The position numbers were made by a program, and so were the translations under genes. This document shows positions 8,931 to 17,743 of a stretch of 64,000 nucleotides of DNA, one piece after another. The DNA is taken from the NCBI RefSeq assembly GCF_000379665.1, contig NZ_KB903373.1, positions 1 to 64,000 of the forward strand, read 5' to 3'. The notes beneath the pieces were generated by a model. That model had not been told where the DNA came from. It worked only from the letters and a program-made list of their open reading frames with translations, and did no database searches. How positions within the stretch are numbered: the first letter of the stretch is position 1; the number at the start of each line of letters is the position of its first letter. This stretch comes from Butyricimonas synergistica DSM 23225. GTDB taxonomy: Bacteria > Bacteroidota > Bacteroidia > Bacteroidales > Marinifilaceae.

Positions 8931-9386
8931 TTATTTCTCTGTTTGAAATCTTTCTTTCAGGTGTATGGTCTTTTTTATATCACATCCCAAAACAAAGACC
9001 CTGTAAACGGGATGATTTATACCGTAATAAGGTATTTCATCTTGAAAGTGTTCTATATCCATTTCTGTAAGAATGCTGCATAATTCCTCCGATTTAGCTT
9101 TGTCGCTAGTGAAACCAATGCAGTGCGTCCAAGCCCATTTGTCAGATTGTATTTGTGCATAAGCGTGTTCAATAATATCCTGTTCTGATGTGAAGGTTTT
9201 TATTGTGTCCTTTTGTCCTCTTTCAGTATAATACCAGATAAAAGTTCCCCCGATTTTTTCAATCCCGAATCCTTCATAAATAGCGTTCCCGTTAATGGAA
9301 TAAGAATCGAAATTTGCACAATTTGCCTGCATCCATTCTTCAAGTTCTTTTTCTGTCTTAGGTATATTACCATTATCCTTTTTCAT
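8931..9386 (-). CDS. Hypothetical protein
   Basis: I do not recognise this 151-residue protein. The frame is open to 9464, but those extra residues look like translated flank; the ATG at 9386 (MKKDNGNIPKTEKELEEW) is a better start. It is soluble, mixed alpha/beta, rich in Trp and Tyr (FIWYYTERGQKD, SDKWAWTHCIGF) and ends with YRVFVLGCDIKKTIHLKERF. There is no signal peptide. It lies downstream of the DUF4099/DUF3945 gene on the same strand with a 104-bp gap, so the two may be cotranscribed. Confidence 0.6.
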   Translation of the reverse strand: MKKDNGNIPKTEKELEEWMQANCANFDSYSINGNAIYEGFGIEKIGGTFIWYYTERGQKDTIKTFTSEQDIIEHAYAQIQSDKWAWTHCIGFTSDKAKSEELCSILTEMDIEHFQDEIPYYGINHPVYRVFVLGCDIKKTIHLKERFQTEK

Positions 9387-9490
9387 GGGAGTAATTTTAT
9401 TTGTGAAGACTAAGATAATGTTTTTAAGTAGAATAACAAAGACTGAAGAATTATCCTCAGTCATTGTTATTTTACCAGTAAGATTTAATC

Positions 9491-10738
9491 TTATTGCCTC
9501 ATTTTAGGAGTTTTCTGTTGTTTGTTCGTTTGTTCTTGAGATTGGTGTTTTTCTTGATATTTTGTTTGTGATTTTAAGACTTCTTGTGCTAGTGATGCGT
9601 TTCTTCTGTCTGCTGCATCATAGAACTCGATACCTGTTGATGTCCCCTTGAGATAAGCATCTCGGACGGTTTTATCTTTACATGAAATATTTCTCACGAA
9701 AATAACCCCGTTATCCTTCAGTATGGTTCGTTGCTCTTCCGTGATTGGTTGCCCTCCGAAAGCAGGCGGAATACCTTTTAGGGGATCTTTCTCGTTTGAA
9801 ATTCTTTTATCAGTTTTTTCTTGCCGGGTGCGGTTTCGTACTAATGCGATACCACGACTATCGGCATTTGCTTGCACGTACCCGTCGAACTTTACCCCCT
9901 CCTTACTATTCATCCCGGTTAGATACACTGCTTTACCTTCTTTCAGACTGTTTTTTTGTTCTTCGGTTAATTTTACACCTTTGTATTCGTCTTTTATTTT
10001 CAATGAAGAGGCTCTTAATGCAACAATCCTATTTGTCAGATGATCGACGCTTAAAAATGCGGGTTCCGCTTCGGACGATCCTTTAAATTTGTGCGAAACG
10101 ACACGACCGAGATTCCCCGTTGTAAGCATATTTTTTTTGTCATCAGCCGTGAACGTGAGATCGTATTTGTCAAAATTCGGATAATCGAGTTTTGATTTTA
10201 GATCTGTTGTGATTTTATCATCTTGTTGGTTAAAGAATGCCCGTGCTTTTCCCTCAAACGTCACTCCATTTATCGCAATTTTTACATCAATAAGGTTATT
10301 TGAACCGTACCCTTTCAACATTGATTCCAAAGAACCGTTCTCTTTTAGTTTTTCGGGGGTAATCCCGAATTTCGCGAGGGTTTTCCAGTCGATTTTCTCG
10401 TCAGGATTTAGATTTAAGGACTTGATTTTTTTCTCGACCTCTTTAGTCACCTCATGTTTTTGCTGTTCTCCGGGTTGATTTACCAAATGAATTTCATCTT
10501 CTTTAAAACGGAAAAACTTGTAATTCCCCGGATTTTTAAATTGTGTCCAAAAGTTCTTGAAAAAGTTCTCAAAGGGATTTAAATTCTTGTCAACCTTGAA
10601 AAATTGGTTTTGGTCAATTGCTTCATCTGCCGGGGTAGTTTTTAGATTCCCTTTCTCGTCTATACCGCTGATGCTTTTTAGCGTGTTTGTTTGGTCGTCC
10701 TTGTCGGAAACAAACATAATGTTCAATTCGTTGCTCAT
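9491..10738 (-). CDS. DUF4099/DUF3945 domain protein
   Basis: This 415-residue protein of conjugative elements has a DUF4099-like block at about residues 115-150 (IDWKTLAKFGITPEKLKENG, SLESMLKGYG) and DUF3945-like blocks. One covers about 250-300 (GVKLTEEQKNSLKEGKAVYL, TGMNSKEG) and a similar one about 330-370 (GGQPITEEQRTILKDNGVIF). The C-terminus is Gln/Lys-rich. No enzyme motif or membrane segment is visible. The family is common in Bacteroides mobile elements and its function is unknown. The start at 10738 (MSNELN) is preferred over 10768. Confidence 0.75.
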   Translation of the reverse strand: MSNELNIMFVSDKDDQTNTLKSISGIDEKGNLKTTPADEAIDQNQFFKVDKNLNPFENFFKNFWTQFKNPGNYKFFRFKEDEIHLVNQPGEQQKHEVTKEVEKKIKSLNLNPDEKIDWKTLAKFGITPEKLKENGSLESMLKGYGSNNLIDVKIAINGVTFEGKARAFFNQQDDKITTDLKSKLDYPNFDKYDLTFTADDKKNMLTTGNLGRVVSHKFKGSSEAEPAFLSVDHLTNRIVALRASSLKIKDEYKGVKLTEEQKNSLKEGKAVYLTGMNSKEGVKFDGYVQANADSRGIALVRNRTRQEKTDKRISNEKDPLKGIPPAFGGQPITEEQRTILKDNGVIFVRNISCKDKTVRDAYLKGTSTGIEFYDAADRRNASLAQEVLKSQTKYQEKHQSQEQTNKQQKTPKMRQ

Positions 10739-10827
10739 GTTATCTCTGTTATTATTGATTATAAACATGAAATTGATTATTAAAATGCAGATAATTAGGG
10801 GAATGTAAAATTCGTCTGTTTTTGTCC

Positions 10828-10863
10828 TATTTTGTCTTTCCGTTTAGAATTTTTGTTATCTTT
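10828..10863 (+). promoter_or_regulatory. Bacteroidales-type promoter for a small RNA
   Basis: A TATCTTTG box at 10856-10863 matches the TAnnTTTG consensus of the Bacteroides primary sigma factor, with a TTTG about 22 bases upstream. Transcription would start near 10869, just before the two-hairpin structure. Confidence 0.6.
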
Positions 10864-10868
10864 GAAAA

Positions 10869-11000
10869 AAGAAATAGTAATTCTCTTGTAGCGAAACCAC
10901 CATTTTTCCTCGCTACATGGAATGATATATTAGGCGTGATAATTTACATCTAGGGGATATGGTGGTTCCTGCGTGACAAATTAATCCACGCCTTTTTATT
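10869..11000 (+). ncRNA. Putative structured small RNA with kissing loops
   Basis: Downstream of a promoter, hairpin 1 has perfect 8-bp arms (10887-10894 TGTAGCGA, 10910-10917 TCGCTACA). Hairpin 2 has AGGCGTG (10932-10938) and CACGCCT (10987-10993), followed by a T-rich tail, like an intrinsic terminator. The loop of hairpin 1 contains AACCACCAT (10895-10903), exactly complementary to ATGGTGGTT (10959-10967) in the loop of hairpin 2. This makes a defined pseudoknotted fold of about 130 nt. No ORF explains it. It could be a trans-acting RNA (CTnDOT encodes one, RteR) or a leader of the gene at 11086. Confidence 0.6.
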
Positions 11001-11020
11001 CACGTTTTGGCGTGAAAAAA
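11001..11020 (+). terminator. Second hairpin after the small RNA
   Basis: TTCACG and CGTGAA arms around TTTTGG are flanked by T and A runs, giving a hairpin that could stop transcription in either direction. If active, it would separate the small RNA from the leucine-rich-repeat gene. Confidence 0.35.
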
Positions 11021-11085
11021 TAGGGGAGATAAATTTAAACCATTGAAAAATGGGATGGTAATTTATTAACTCTAAATATATAAGA

Positions 11086-11874
11086 ATGAATAAACGTCAC
11101 GCTAAAACCACCACCACCCAAAGACCGCAATCTATTGAATTTACTTTGAATACGGATGTCGTAAAAGAAATATCTTTTACTTGTTTGTTGTATGGAGGTA
11201 CAATTGATTGGGGGGATGAAGAAATAGAGCACAGAAATAATACTATTTCAGATTTGAATACTTCTTTTACGCACGAATACACGTGTGCAATGGGGATTGT
11301 TACGGTCAAAATATCCGGCACAAAAATTTGTGAATTTTCCGTCCAAGATGTAAAACTTATTGATTTTAAATTAATTGATTGTGATTTTCTGCATCGTTTA
11401 TATATCGTTAATTGTAACTTGCAGAGCTTAAAATTTGATCGTAGTAACCTCTTGGTGCTATTTTGTGGATGTAATTGTCTTGAAGAATTGAAGGTGGATA
11501 CTTTACCTAATATGGCTATATTAAATTGTCAAAATAATTACATCAAACATCTGGATTTAACAGCGAATTTGAATTTATGCTGTTTAGAATGTAAGTGTAA
11601 TAATCTGTCTGATATAAAAATGTCAGAACAGAATACCAAATTGCATTATTTGCATTGTAGCTTTAATTATCTTTCTAAAAATACCCTCGAAAACCTATTT
11701 ACTATTTTACTTAATGCCGTTGGCGTGTTGGGGCTTGAACTTGATTTCGCGTATAATCCCGGCACGAGTGAAATTGATAAATCTGGTTTTAAGGAATTAT
11801 TTTGGGATGTAAAAAATATCTACTATGAAAAGATGGTAGCACGTTTCACTGAATATACGAAAGAGTGCGTTTAG
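11086..11874 (+). CDS. Leucine-rich-repeat protein
   Basis: This 262-residue protein has a beta-rich N-terminal region (FTLNTDVVKEISFTCLLYGG, IDWGD, VKISG), resembling the PKD-like module seen before Bacteroidales LRRs. About five repeats of the LxxLxCxxNxLxxLDL type follow from residue 100 (LQSLKFDRSNLLVLFCGCN, MAILNCQNNYIKHLDLTANL). There is no signal peptide or lipobox, so it is probably cytoplasmic and binds proteins. The LRR core is Cys-rich. It ends four bases into mobC on the opposite strand. It is a cargo gene of unknown role. Confidence 0.65.
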   Translation: MNKRHAKTTTTQRPQSIEFTLNTDVVKEISFTCLLYGGTIDWGDEEIEHRNNTISDLNTSFTHEYTCAMGIVTVKISGTKICEFSVQDVKLIDFKLIDCDFLHRLYIVNCNLQSLKFDRSNLLVLFCGCNCLEELKVDTLPNMAILNCQNNYIKHLDLTANLNLCCLECKCNNLSDIKMSEQNTKLHYLHCSFNYLSKNTLENLFTILLNAVGVLGLELDFAYNPGTSEIDKSGFKELFWDVKNIYYEKMVARFTEYTKECV

Positions 11875-13883
11875 CACTCTTTCTCTTTAATTAGATGTTT
11901 TAGTTTCGGATCTTTTTTTATTCGCTTTAATTCGTCGAGTACAATTTGTTGAATATCTTCCTTGATGCGTATGTAATTTGCTTGAATCGTTTCTTCCATT
12001 CTGTCATTTCCATCTTCGTCTTGAAAATCTGTAATTTTTGGGAATTTCTTGTAATTCGTGGTTTCTCTTTTTACTTTTTCGCTATCTACCACAATTTCAG
12101 CATGAAATATCTTTTGTTCAATACGTTCGTCAAAGTTATCTGCTATCGCACCCACAAACATACCCTGTGATAAATTACTTATTTTGGATGCCGGGATAAG
12201 GCTATCCATTTGTGTAGAAATGGAAGTCGATTTATCGTTGCGGTTGATAGTCATGCTTTGCCGCTTTTGTAAAACTTTGCCGAACCTTTCGGAAAGAGTT
12301 TTGGCGGTTTCTCCAACGACCTGCCCGCTAAAAATATTACCTACGGTATTTTCGATTACTTTGCTTTCCTTATCCCCATAATCTCGGCGTAACTGACTGA
12401 AATCCTGAAAGCCCAAACAGACTGCCACCTTGTTGCTTCGTGCCGTTGCTATTAGGTTATCCAGTCCCCGAAAATAGATGGTCGGTAATTCGTCTATAAT
12501 TACAGAGCTTTTCAGTTGGTGCTTCTTGTTTATCAACTTTACAATGCGGGAATTATACAACCCTAAAGCACAGGAATAGATATTTTGGCGGTCGGGATTG
12601 TTACCTACCACCAGTATTTTAGGTTCTTCCGGATTGTTTATATCCAGTGAAAAATCGTCCCCAGTCATTACCCAATATAAAGCCGGGCTTATCATGCGGG
12701 AAAGCGGGATTTTAGCACTTGCAAGCTGCCCCTGCAACTGGTCTTGAGCGTTGGATTCCCAAGCGTCCATGAACGGTGAAAGGTAGTTCTCCAATTCGGG
12801 ATAACTCGTTAAAATCGTGAATGTATCAGAATATCTCTTATTTAGAAATTCGATGGCGTGAGGGAATGTACAATACTTACCTCCTTGATAGATTTTTAAA
12901 AACCAAATGATAGAAGCTAGCAAAATAATCGGACTTTCTACAAAGAAATCTCCCTGTTTGGTTATCCAACTGCGGTTAAGATTTAGCATGATTGTATAAC
13001 TGGCTTCGTATGCGTCCGATATGTCCGTCATGAATGCCGGATTTATCGGGTTACATCGGTGGCTCTCGCGTGGATTGTCAAAATTGATAATGTAAAATTT
13101 AGGGTTTACCTTGTACCCGTCCAAATGCTTGATTAAATGGTTATAAGCTATTTCCGAAAGGTCGGGAAATTTGTAGTCATAAATATAAACAGCAAACCCT
13201 TTTTCGATTTGTTGTTTGATGTAGTTATTGACTACCGCGTACGATTTTCCCGAACCGGGCGTACCCAATATCATGCTTGCTCTGAACGGGTTTACAATGT
13301 TTATCCACCCATCGTTCCATTTCTTTTTATAGTAAAACCGGGTCGGTAAATTTACGGAATAATCGTTCTCTATCAGGCGAGTTTCCTGTGCAAAACTTTC
13401 ATTTTCAGTATTGAAAATATCATCTAGTAAATTATTTTTTAAAAGTCGTGAAATCCAGAGTCCCGCGATTAAAAGAGATAGGTACCCAACTATCATGGTG
13501 AGGATATACAGAATTGTCCTATTTTCAGAGGATAACGCAACATCCCATATCCACCAATTCAAGAAAAAAAGGATACAACCGATGCTTAGGAATACATAAA
13601 TCTTGCTCCATGTAATTTCTTCATTTTTTACGCCCTTTGTACCTAAACAAGATAGAGCGAGAAATACCACCGAAAAAAGTTTAGTGTATAGGATATTGGA
13701 GAATAGCCCTGCGCTACCCTGGAAGTTCAACAAAATTTTATCGACGACCCCGATATTGATACCCCATTTCTGTATTGTAGGGTAACAGAACCAATATATA
13801 TTTATAGATACGAACAGAATGCTAATAGCTCGCATGAAATCCATTACGCGGGCTAACCCGCATAAATCATCTTCTTGTTGCAT
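11871..13883 (-). CDS. mobC: Type IV coupling protein MobC (TraG/VirD4 family)
   Basis: This 670-residue ATPase links the relaxosome to the mating channel. The N-terminal 150 residues contain about four membrane segments, including a YWF motif (IYWFCYP) seen in Bacteroides coupling proteins. Walker A is GTPGSGKS (about 207-214) and Walker B is SVIIDELPT. A further TraG-type block, GDFFVESPIILLASIIWFLK, is present. The C-terminus is charged. It lies 18 bp after mobB in the mobABC operon. Confidence 0.92.
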   Translation of the reverse strand: MQQEDDLCGLARVMDFMRAISILFVSINIYWFCYPTIQKWGINIGVVDKILLNFQGSAGLFSNILYTKLFSVVFLALSCLGTKGVKNEEITWSKIYVFLSIGCILFFLNWWIWDVALSSENRTILYILTMIVGYLSLLIAGLWISRLLKNNLLDDIFNTENESFAQETRLIENDYSVNLPTRFYYKKKWNDGWINIVNPFRASMILGTPGSGKSYAVVNNYIKQQIEKGFAVYIYDYKFPDLSEIAYNHLIKHLDGYKVNPKFYIINFDNPRESHRCNPINPAFMTDISDAYEASYTIMLNLNRSWITKQGDFFVESPIILLASIIWFLKIYQGGKYCTFPHAIEFLNKRYSDTFTILTSYPELENYLSPFMDAWESNAQDQLQGQLASAKIPLSRMISPALYWVMTGDDFSLDINNPEEPKILVVGNNPDRQNIYSCALGLYNSRIVKLINKKHQLKSSVIIDELPTIYFRGLDNLIATARSNKVAVCLGFQDFSQLRRDYGDKESKVIENTVGNIFSGQVVGETAKTLSERFGKVLQKRQSMTINRNDKSTSISTQMDSLIPASKISNLSQGMFVGAIADNFDERIEQKIFHAEIVVDSEKVKRETTNYKKFPKITDFQDEDGNDRMEETIQANYIRIKEDIQQIVLDELKRIKKDPKLKHLIKEKEC

Positions 13884-13901
13884 AATAATTTGATTAAGCG
13901 A

Positions 13902-15104
13902 TTATAATTTTCTTTTCTTGCGTTTCCGACGTTTTCTCTGGTCCACCGAATAAATGTCATTGCCAAAAGTTTCTTGTCCTTGGGGATGAGAATTGAACGT
14001 TCCATTTCCAAAATCTATACCGGGAGATAAGCTAGGGCGAATAGTCCTGCTATCGTTAGGAATACTTTTATTGAATCGTTCGTTAAACGCGTTTGCGGAA
14101 TACTCTTTGCCTAGGCGTGAACCGTTCAACACCACCCGGCTATCATGGTCGATGAATGTAACTCCGTAAATGCGTTTGCTAGAGTTTTGCCGGAATATCA
14201 CGTCAATCCCTTTCTTTCTCAATTCCTTTTCAAACTGTTTGCGGGTCCGCGAGCCATTAAAGGCCTCGGAAACCGCTTGCCGGGTATGATCTTTAAGGTT
14301 TTTCTCTTTTATTCTTTTTGTGGATGTAGCAATCTTTTTCAAAATTGCATTGTAACTCACTGATATTGATATACGTGATGCTTTAATGGGATTACCTTTT
14401 TTTTCTCCTTTGTCGTTAGTTGCTGAATAAATTATACCATTATAGGGTTTCCCGGCTGCTTCTCCCTTTATTTCTTCTACATGAATGTTGTAAAGAGATA
14501 ACAAGGTTTTGTATTCTGTAAAACTTTGGAAATAGTAACTACTCATTAGTGCTTTAACCGTGTTAGAGATTTGGTGTTTCACATCACCGTCCCGGTAATT
14601 CACTTTTTTTAGTTCCGGGTATTCTGAACAATTTTGCTTTTCTGCCGGATGCAGACCATACTTCTTCTCTAGCTCGCGTGTGATTTTTTTGCTCCTGCAA
14701 TGTTCGTACTGGTCATTAATCTTTCTTCCCTTCTCGTTTGTCCGGATAGAAACAATATGTAGATGATGACGATTAATGTCTTCATGCTTGAATATTAGAT
14801 AGGGTTGATTCCCGTAACCTAGTTTTTCCATGTATTCTTTTGCGATTTCTACAAGTTGTTCATCCGAGAGTTTATCGTCTGGGTGTGGGTTTAAAGAAAT
14901 ATGAATAACAGGTTTTTCTGTTTTCATATCTGCTGGCATTTGCATTTCAAAACATTTCATGCAACGTGATACATTAAAAGTGCCTTCCTCATTTTCAAAC
15001 ATTTTATTCGTGAATAGGACTTTTCCTGCACCTGCATCTATCTTGTTTAAATTATAGTATAATACTCCTGCCAATGATTTTCCTCCTGTTATATTTGCAA
15101 CCAT
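13902..15104 (-). CDS. mobB: Relaxase MobB
   Basis: This 400-residue relaxase/mobilization nuclease nicks oriT and leads the strand into the recipient. The N-terminal relaxase domain has MVANITGGKSLAGVLYYNLN with Tyr candidates near residues 16-17 and the metal-binding motif HEDINRHHLHIVS (about residues 107-119). The C-terminal 100 residues are basic and low in complexity (QRKRRKRKKRKL). The N-terminus overlaps the end of mobA by 16 bp, indicating translational coupling. Confidence 0.92.
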   Translation of the reverse strand: MVANITGGKSLAGVLYYNLNKIDAGAGKVLFTNKMFENEEGTFNVSRCMKCFEMQMPADMKTEKPVIHISLNPHPDDKLSDEQLVEIAKEYMEKLGYGNQPYLIFKHEDINRHHLHIVSIRTNEKGRKINDQYEHCRSKKITRELEKKYGLHPAEKQNCSEYPELKKVNYRDGDVKHQISNTVKALMSSYYFQSFTEYKTLLSLYNIHVEEIKGEAAGKPYNGIIYSATNDKGEKKGNPIKASRISISVSYNAILKKIATSTKRIKEKNLKDHTRQAVSEAFNGSRTRKQFEKELRKKGIDVIFRQNSSKRIYGVTFIDHDSRVVLNGSRLGKEYSANAFNERFNKSIPNDSRTIRPSLSPGIDFGNGTFNSHPQGQETFGNDIYSVDQRKRRKRKKRKL

Positions 15105-15514
15105 TTTAATTCAAAATCACGGGTTAATTCAATGATGTCATGGTTTAATTTAACAAGTTCGATCGTGGCTTTCTCTAGTTTATAGAGGTAAGCGAGAGCT
15201 TTTTGTTCACTAAAATTGGAGTTTAGTGCTTTAACTACTTGATTGTAATTTACCCCTATTGCGCGGTATTGTGCGTAAAAACTTGTCAAACGTGTGTAAT
15301 AATCTACTGCTCCTTTGTCAATTTTTATCACCTTGAACGGTTCACCGAAAATTCGGTGCGTGATAAAATGAGCTTTAGTACGCATACCTGATTGTTCATA
15401 AAGCTTTAATAAGCGTGCATTATCCACGGAATTAAGACTAATTGAATAGCGGAATATTGCCGGGTCTGTTTTTGGCTTTCTCCCTGTGTTTTTAGAGTTC
15501 TTTTTTTGTTCCAT
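15089..15514 (-). CDS. mobA: Relaxosome accessory protein MobA
   Basis: This 141-residue protein is typical of the accessory proteins preceding Bacteroides relaxases. It has a basic N-terminus (KKNSKNTGRKPKTDP), then FRYSISLNSVDNARLLKLYE, a ribbon-helix-helix-like region, the conserved GVNYNQVVKALN motif (about residues 88-99) and a helical C-terminus. The family binds oriT and aids nicking. The oriT is expected directly upstream. Confidence 0.85.
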   Translation of the reverse strand: MEQKKNSKNTGRKPKTDPAIFRYSISLNSVDNARLLKLYEQSGMRTKAHFITHRIFGEPFKVIKIDKGAVDYYTRLTSFYAQYRAIGVNYNQVVKALNSNFSEQKALAYLYKLEKATIELVKLNHDIIELTRDFELKWLQI

Positions 15515-15640
15515 ATTTATAATTTAATAATTACGACTTCGGAGTAATTTTCCCCCTCGACTTGTCGGGGGCAAGGGTTTAAAGCTGCTTAAATCATTTT
15601 AAGCTGCTTTAAACACACCTTGCTATGTTCTCGCGAACAT
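15515..15640. promoter_or_regulatory. Probable oriT region
   Basis: Upstream of mobA lie an inverted repeat CCCCCTCGACTTGTCGGGGG (about 15551-15570) and two copies of an AAGCTGCTTAAA/AAGCTGCTTTAA motif (about 15581-15613). The divergent mob and tra operons and these repeats make this the best oriT candidate. I cannot locate the nic site. Confidence 0.4.
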
Positions 15641-16095
15641 AAAAACCAATTCCTTGTGGATTTTGCTTTAAAGAATCTACCGTCTTTTTTTTCATGTCGA
15701 TATTGTGAATCGTTTTGCTCGAAGTTACTGTTTAGAGATTTGAAACACTGTATTTTGTGTTTGCCAATAGCGAACAGTTATTTGCCAATTTCACCATTGA
15801 AAATACTTGCGTGCAGGTAAATTGATATTATGAATGATCGGATGGAGGACTGGCGGAAAGATTGATTGATTGATTGATTGAGTGAGTGGATGATTGAGTG
15901 ATATGTTGATTTATTGAATCATCGAATGAATGATAAATTGCCTGCTTGGTTGCATTACTGAATGAATGATTGTTTGGTGGAAAGGATGAATGAAGGGTAG
16001 ACAATATCGGACAAAAAGGGACAAAAAAGGAATAACTTTTATTTTGAAGCTCTTTTAATATTCTTTTGTTCTGAAAATAATTCAAAACAAAGCAT
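15641..16095. repeat. Intergenic gap with a GATT/GAAT/GAGT tetranucleotide tract
   Basis: From about 15860 to 15995 the DNA consists of loose 4-bp repeats: perfect GATT units at 15860-15880, then GAGT, GATG, GAAT and GATT variants. The open minus-strand frame here encodes only Ser/Asn/Gln/His-rich low complexity and is not a gene. The tract lies between oriT and traA and could be an iteron-like binding region or a slippage product. No convincing traA promoter box was found. Confidence 0.55.
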
Positions 16096-16851
16096 ATGAA
16101 ACAAGTTTTTTTAAGTTTTGCGAACCAAAAAGGAGGTTGCGGGAAATCTTCTATGACTGTCTTAATGGCTAGTTATCTACATTATCTTACACGGTTGAAT
16201 GTACTCGTGGTTGATGCGGATTACCCTCAATACAGTATTTACAATTTGCGCAAACGCGATTTAGATTTAATAGAGAAAGATTCTTATTTTAAACGACTTG
16301 CTTATAGTCAATTGAAAACTCTGGAAAAAACAGCGTTCCCGATTTTACGAAGTACGCCGGAGAATGCTATTGGAACGTTAAAAGAGTATTTACATTCTTC
16401 TAAAACTATCTATAATGTGGTTTTGTTTGATCTACCGGGAACGGTGCAGAGTAATGGTGTTTTGGCAACTTTGGCGGGGATGGATTATGTTTTCGTTCCT
16501 CTTCTTGGGGATCGTTTAGTTTTGGAGAGTAGTTTCGCATTTGTCAAAACATTGAATGATGTGTTTGTTAAAGATGAAAAGATGCGCTTAAAACATCTTT
16601 ATTTGTTTTGGAATCAAGTTGATGCGAGAGAAAGAAACGATCTATACGATTCGTACAATAGAATAATACAACAACTACATTTTAATCTATTAGATAATAA
16701 AATTTTGGATACAAAGCGGTTTCGTAAGGAAATACTGGCCGATAAAAGGATAGTATTTCGTTCGACGCTATTTGCACCTTCTCGTCAGTTCGTGAAAAGT
16801 AGTGGACTTGAGAATCTATTTTCTGAAATTATAAAGATCGTCGTGCGATGA
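16096..16851 (+). CDS. traA: ParA-family ATPase TraA
   Basis: This 251-residue ATPase has the deviant Walker A FANQKGGCGKSSM (about residues 8-20), VVDADYPQ (about 39-46) and VVLFDLPG (Walker B). These are the hallmarks of ParA/MinD ATPases. In Bacteroides conjugative transposons this gene opens the tra operon. It may position DNA or the transfer machinery; its exact role is not established. The stop overlaps the start of traB by 4 bp. Confidence 0.88.
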   Translation: MKQVFLSFANQKGGCGKSSMTVLMASYLHYLTRLNVLVVDADYPQYSIYNLRKRDLDLIEKDSYFKRLAYSQLKTLEKTAFPILRSTPENAIGTLKEYLHSSKTIYNVVLFDLPGTVQSNGVLATLAGMDYVFVPLLGDRLVLESSFAFVKTLNDVFVKDEKMRLKHLYLFWNQVDARERNDLYDSYNRIIQQLHFNLLDNKILDTKRFRKEILADKRIVFRSTLFAPSRQFVKSSGLENLFSEIIKIVVR

Positions 16852-17186
16852 GTAAAGATGAAATTAACGAATTACTGCTGAAAAAAATGATTGCCGGGGA
16901 TGATGTTTCCGAGCAAAAAGAAAAGGCAGAAAAGGAGGTTGAGGTAAAATCAAGGCGGAAAAAGGACTATTCTTCTACTTTCTTGATGATAAATACCTTA
17001 TCCGAAAGGCATGGAGTGTATATAAGCATGAATAATTATTCGCGAGTTTCGGCATTTATCAGGCTGCTGGGTACAAAGCTGACTTTGGGAGGTTTTATTG
17101 ATAACATCTTGAACGTACATTTTGAACAGTATGGTGATGAAATTTCTAAAATGATCGAACAGCAAATTTCAAAATTGAAACCATGA
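16848..17186 (+). CDS. traB: Conjugation protein TraB (DUF3408-like)
   Basis: This 112-residue basic protein has a coiled, charged N-terminus (EQKEKAEKEVEVKSRRKKDY) and a conserved C-terminal domain (SFLMINTLSERHGVYIS-like, TKLTLGGFIDNILNVHFEQY) of the DUF3408 type. It looks like a ribbon-helix-helix DNA-binding protein and follows the ParA ATPase as ParB-like partners often do. It overlaps both neighbours by 4 bp. Confidence 0.75.
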   Translation: MSKDEINELLLKKMIAGDDVSEQKEKAEKEVEVKSRRKKDYSSTFLMINTLSERHGVYISMNNYSRVSAFIRLLGTKLTLGGFIDNILNVHFEQYGDEISKMIEQQISKLKP

Positions 17187-17635
17187 TAATCTTGATAATT
17201 ATGGTTGTTGTAATTCTAACAATCTACTATTTGTGGATTTTTTTACGTGGTACGGAAGTGAAAAAAGAACGAGATCAACAGGCGTCGCCCAATTGCAGTA
17301 ATGATATTATAGGGGAAAGTAAGTTTGACAATAGACAATTTTGGACAAAAACAGGCATTGGACTTTCGATCACAAAAGAAGCGAATATTGAGAATACATT
17401 TGTGTTAGAGAAAGAAAATGAACCTGTTATGCTGGAAGAAGATTTAATTGATGTAGAGTATGAAGATGAGGATTCCGGTGTCGCGAGAGGTATTCGTTTC
17501 GAAGAAATTGTTTACGTGATAAAAGAAGAAGAAAATGCAGGTGAAAACACGGAGGTGTATGATTCGGTCATGAAACAGATTGAAGAAAATCGCGAAAAGA
17601 TGGGAGATATGTTAGATAGTATTGAAATTGAATAG
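17183..17635 (+). CDS. Small membrane-anchored tra-operon protein (TraC position)
   Basis: This 150-residue protein has one N-terminal membrane helix (MIILIIMVVVILTIYYLWIF) and a long, acidic, probably disordered cytoplasmic tail rich in Glu and Asp. It occupies the position of traC. Sequence alone gives no function. It overlaps traB by 4 bp and is followed by a 108-bp gap before traE. Confidence 0.6.
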   Translation: MIILIIMVVVILTIYYLWIFLRGTEVKKERDQQASPNCSNDIIGESKFDNRQFWTKTGIGLSITKEANIENTFVLEKENEPVMLEEDLIDVEYEDEDSGVARGIRFEEIVYVIKEEENAGENTEVYDSVMKQIEENREKMGDMLDSIEIE

Positions 17636-17743
17636 TAATGAATTATGAAAGAAAGTGAATACGGTTAATAATTGTGATACTTCGGGGGGAATAAATAATT
17701 AATCATCGCCGCGAGATAAGATCGTGGCATAAACTATAACTAA

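Noticed and set aside
9723-10086. Two plus-strand frames over the DUF4099/DUF3945 gene
   Set aside because: They are shadows of the minus-strand gene.
15828-16085. Minus-strand frame of 85 codons next to traA
   Set aside because: It is the translation of the tetranucleotide tract, low in complexity (Ser, Asn, Gln, His), with no domain.
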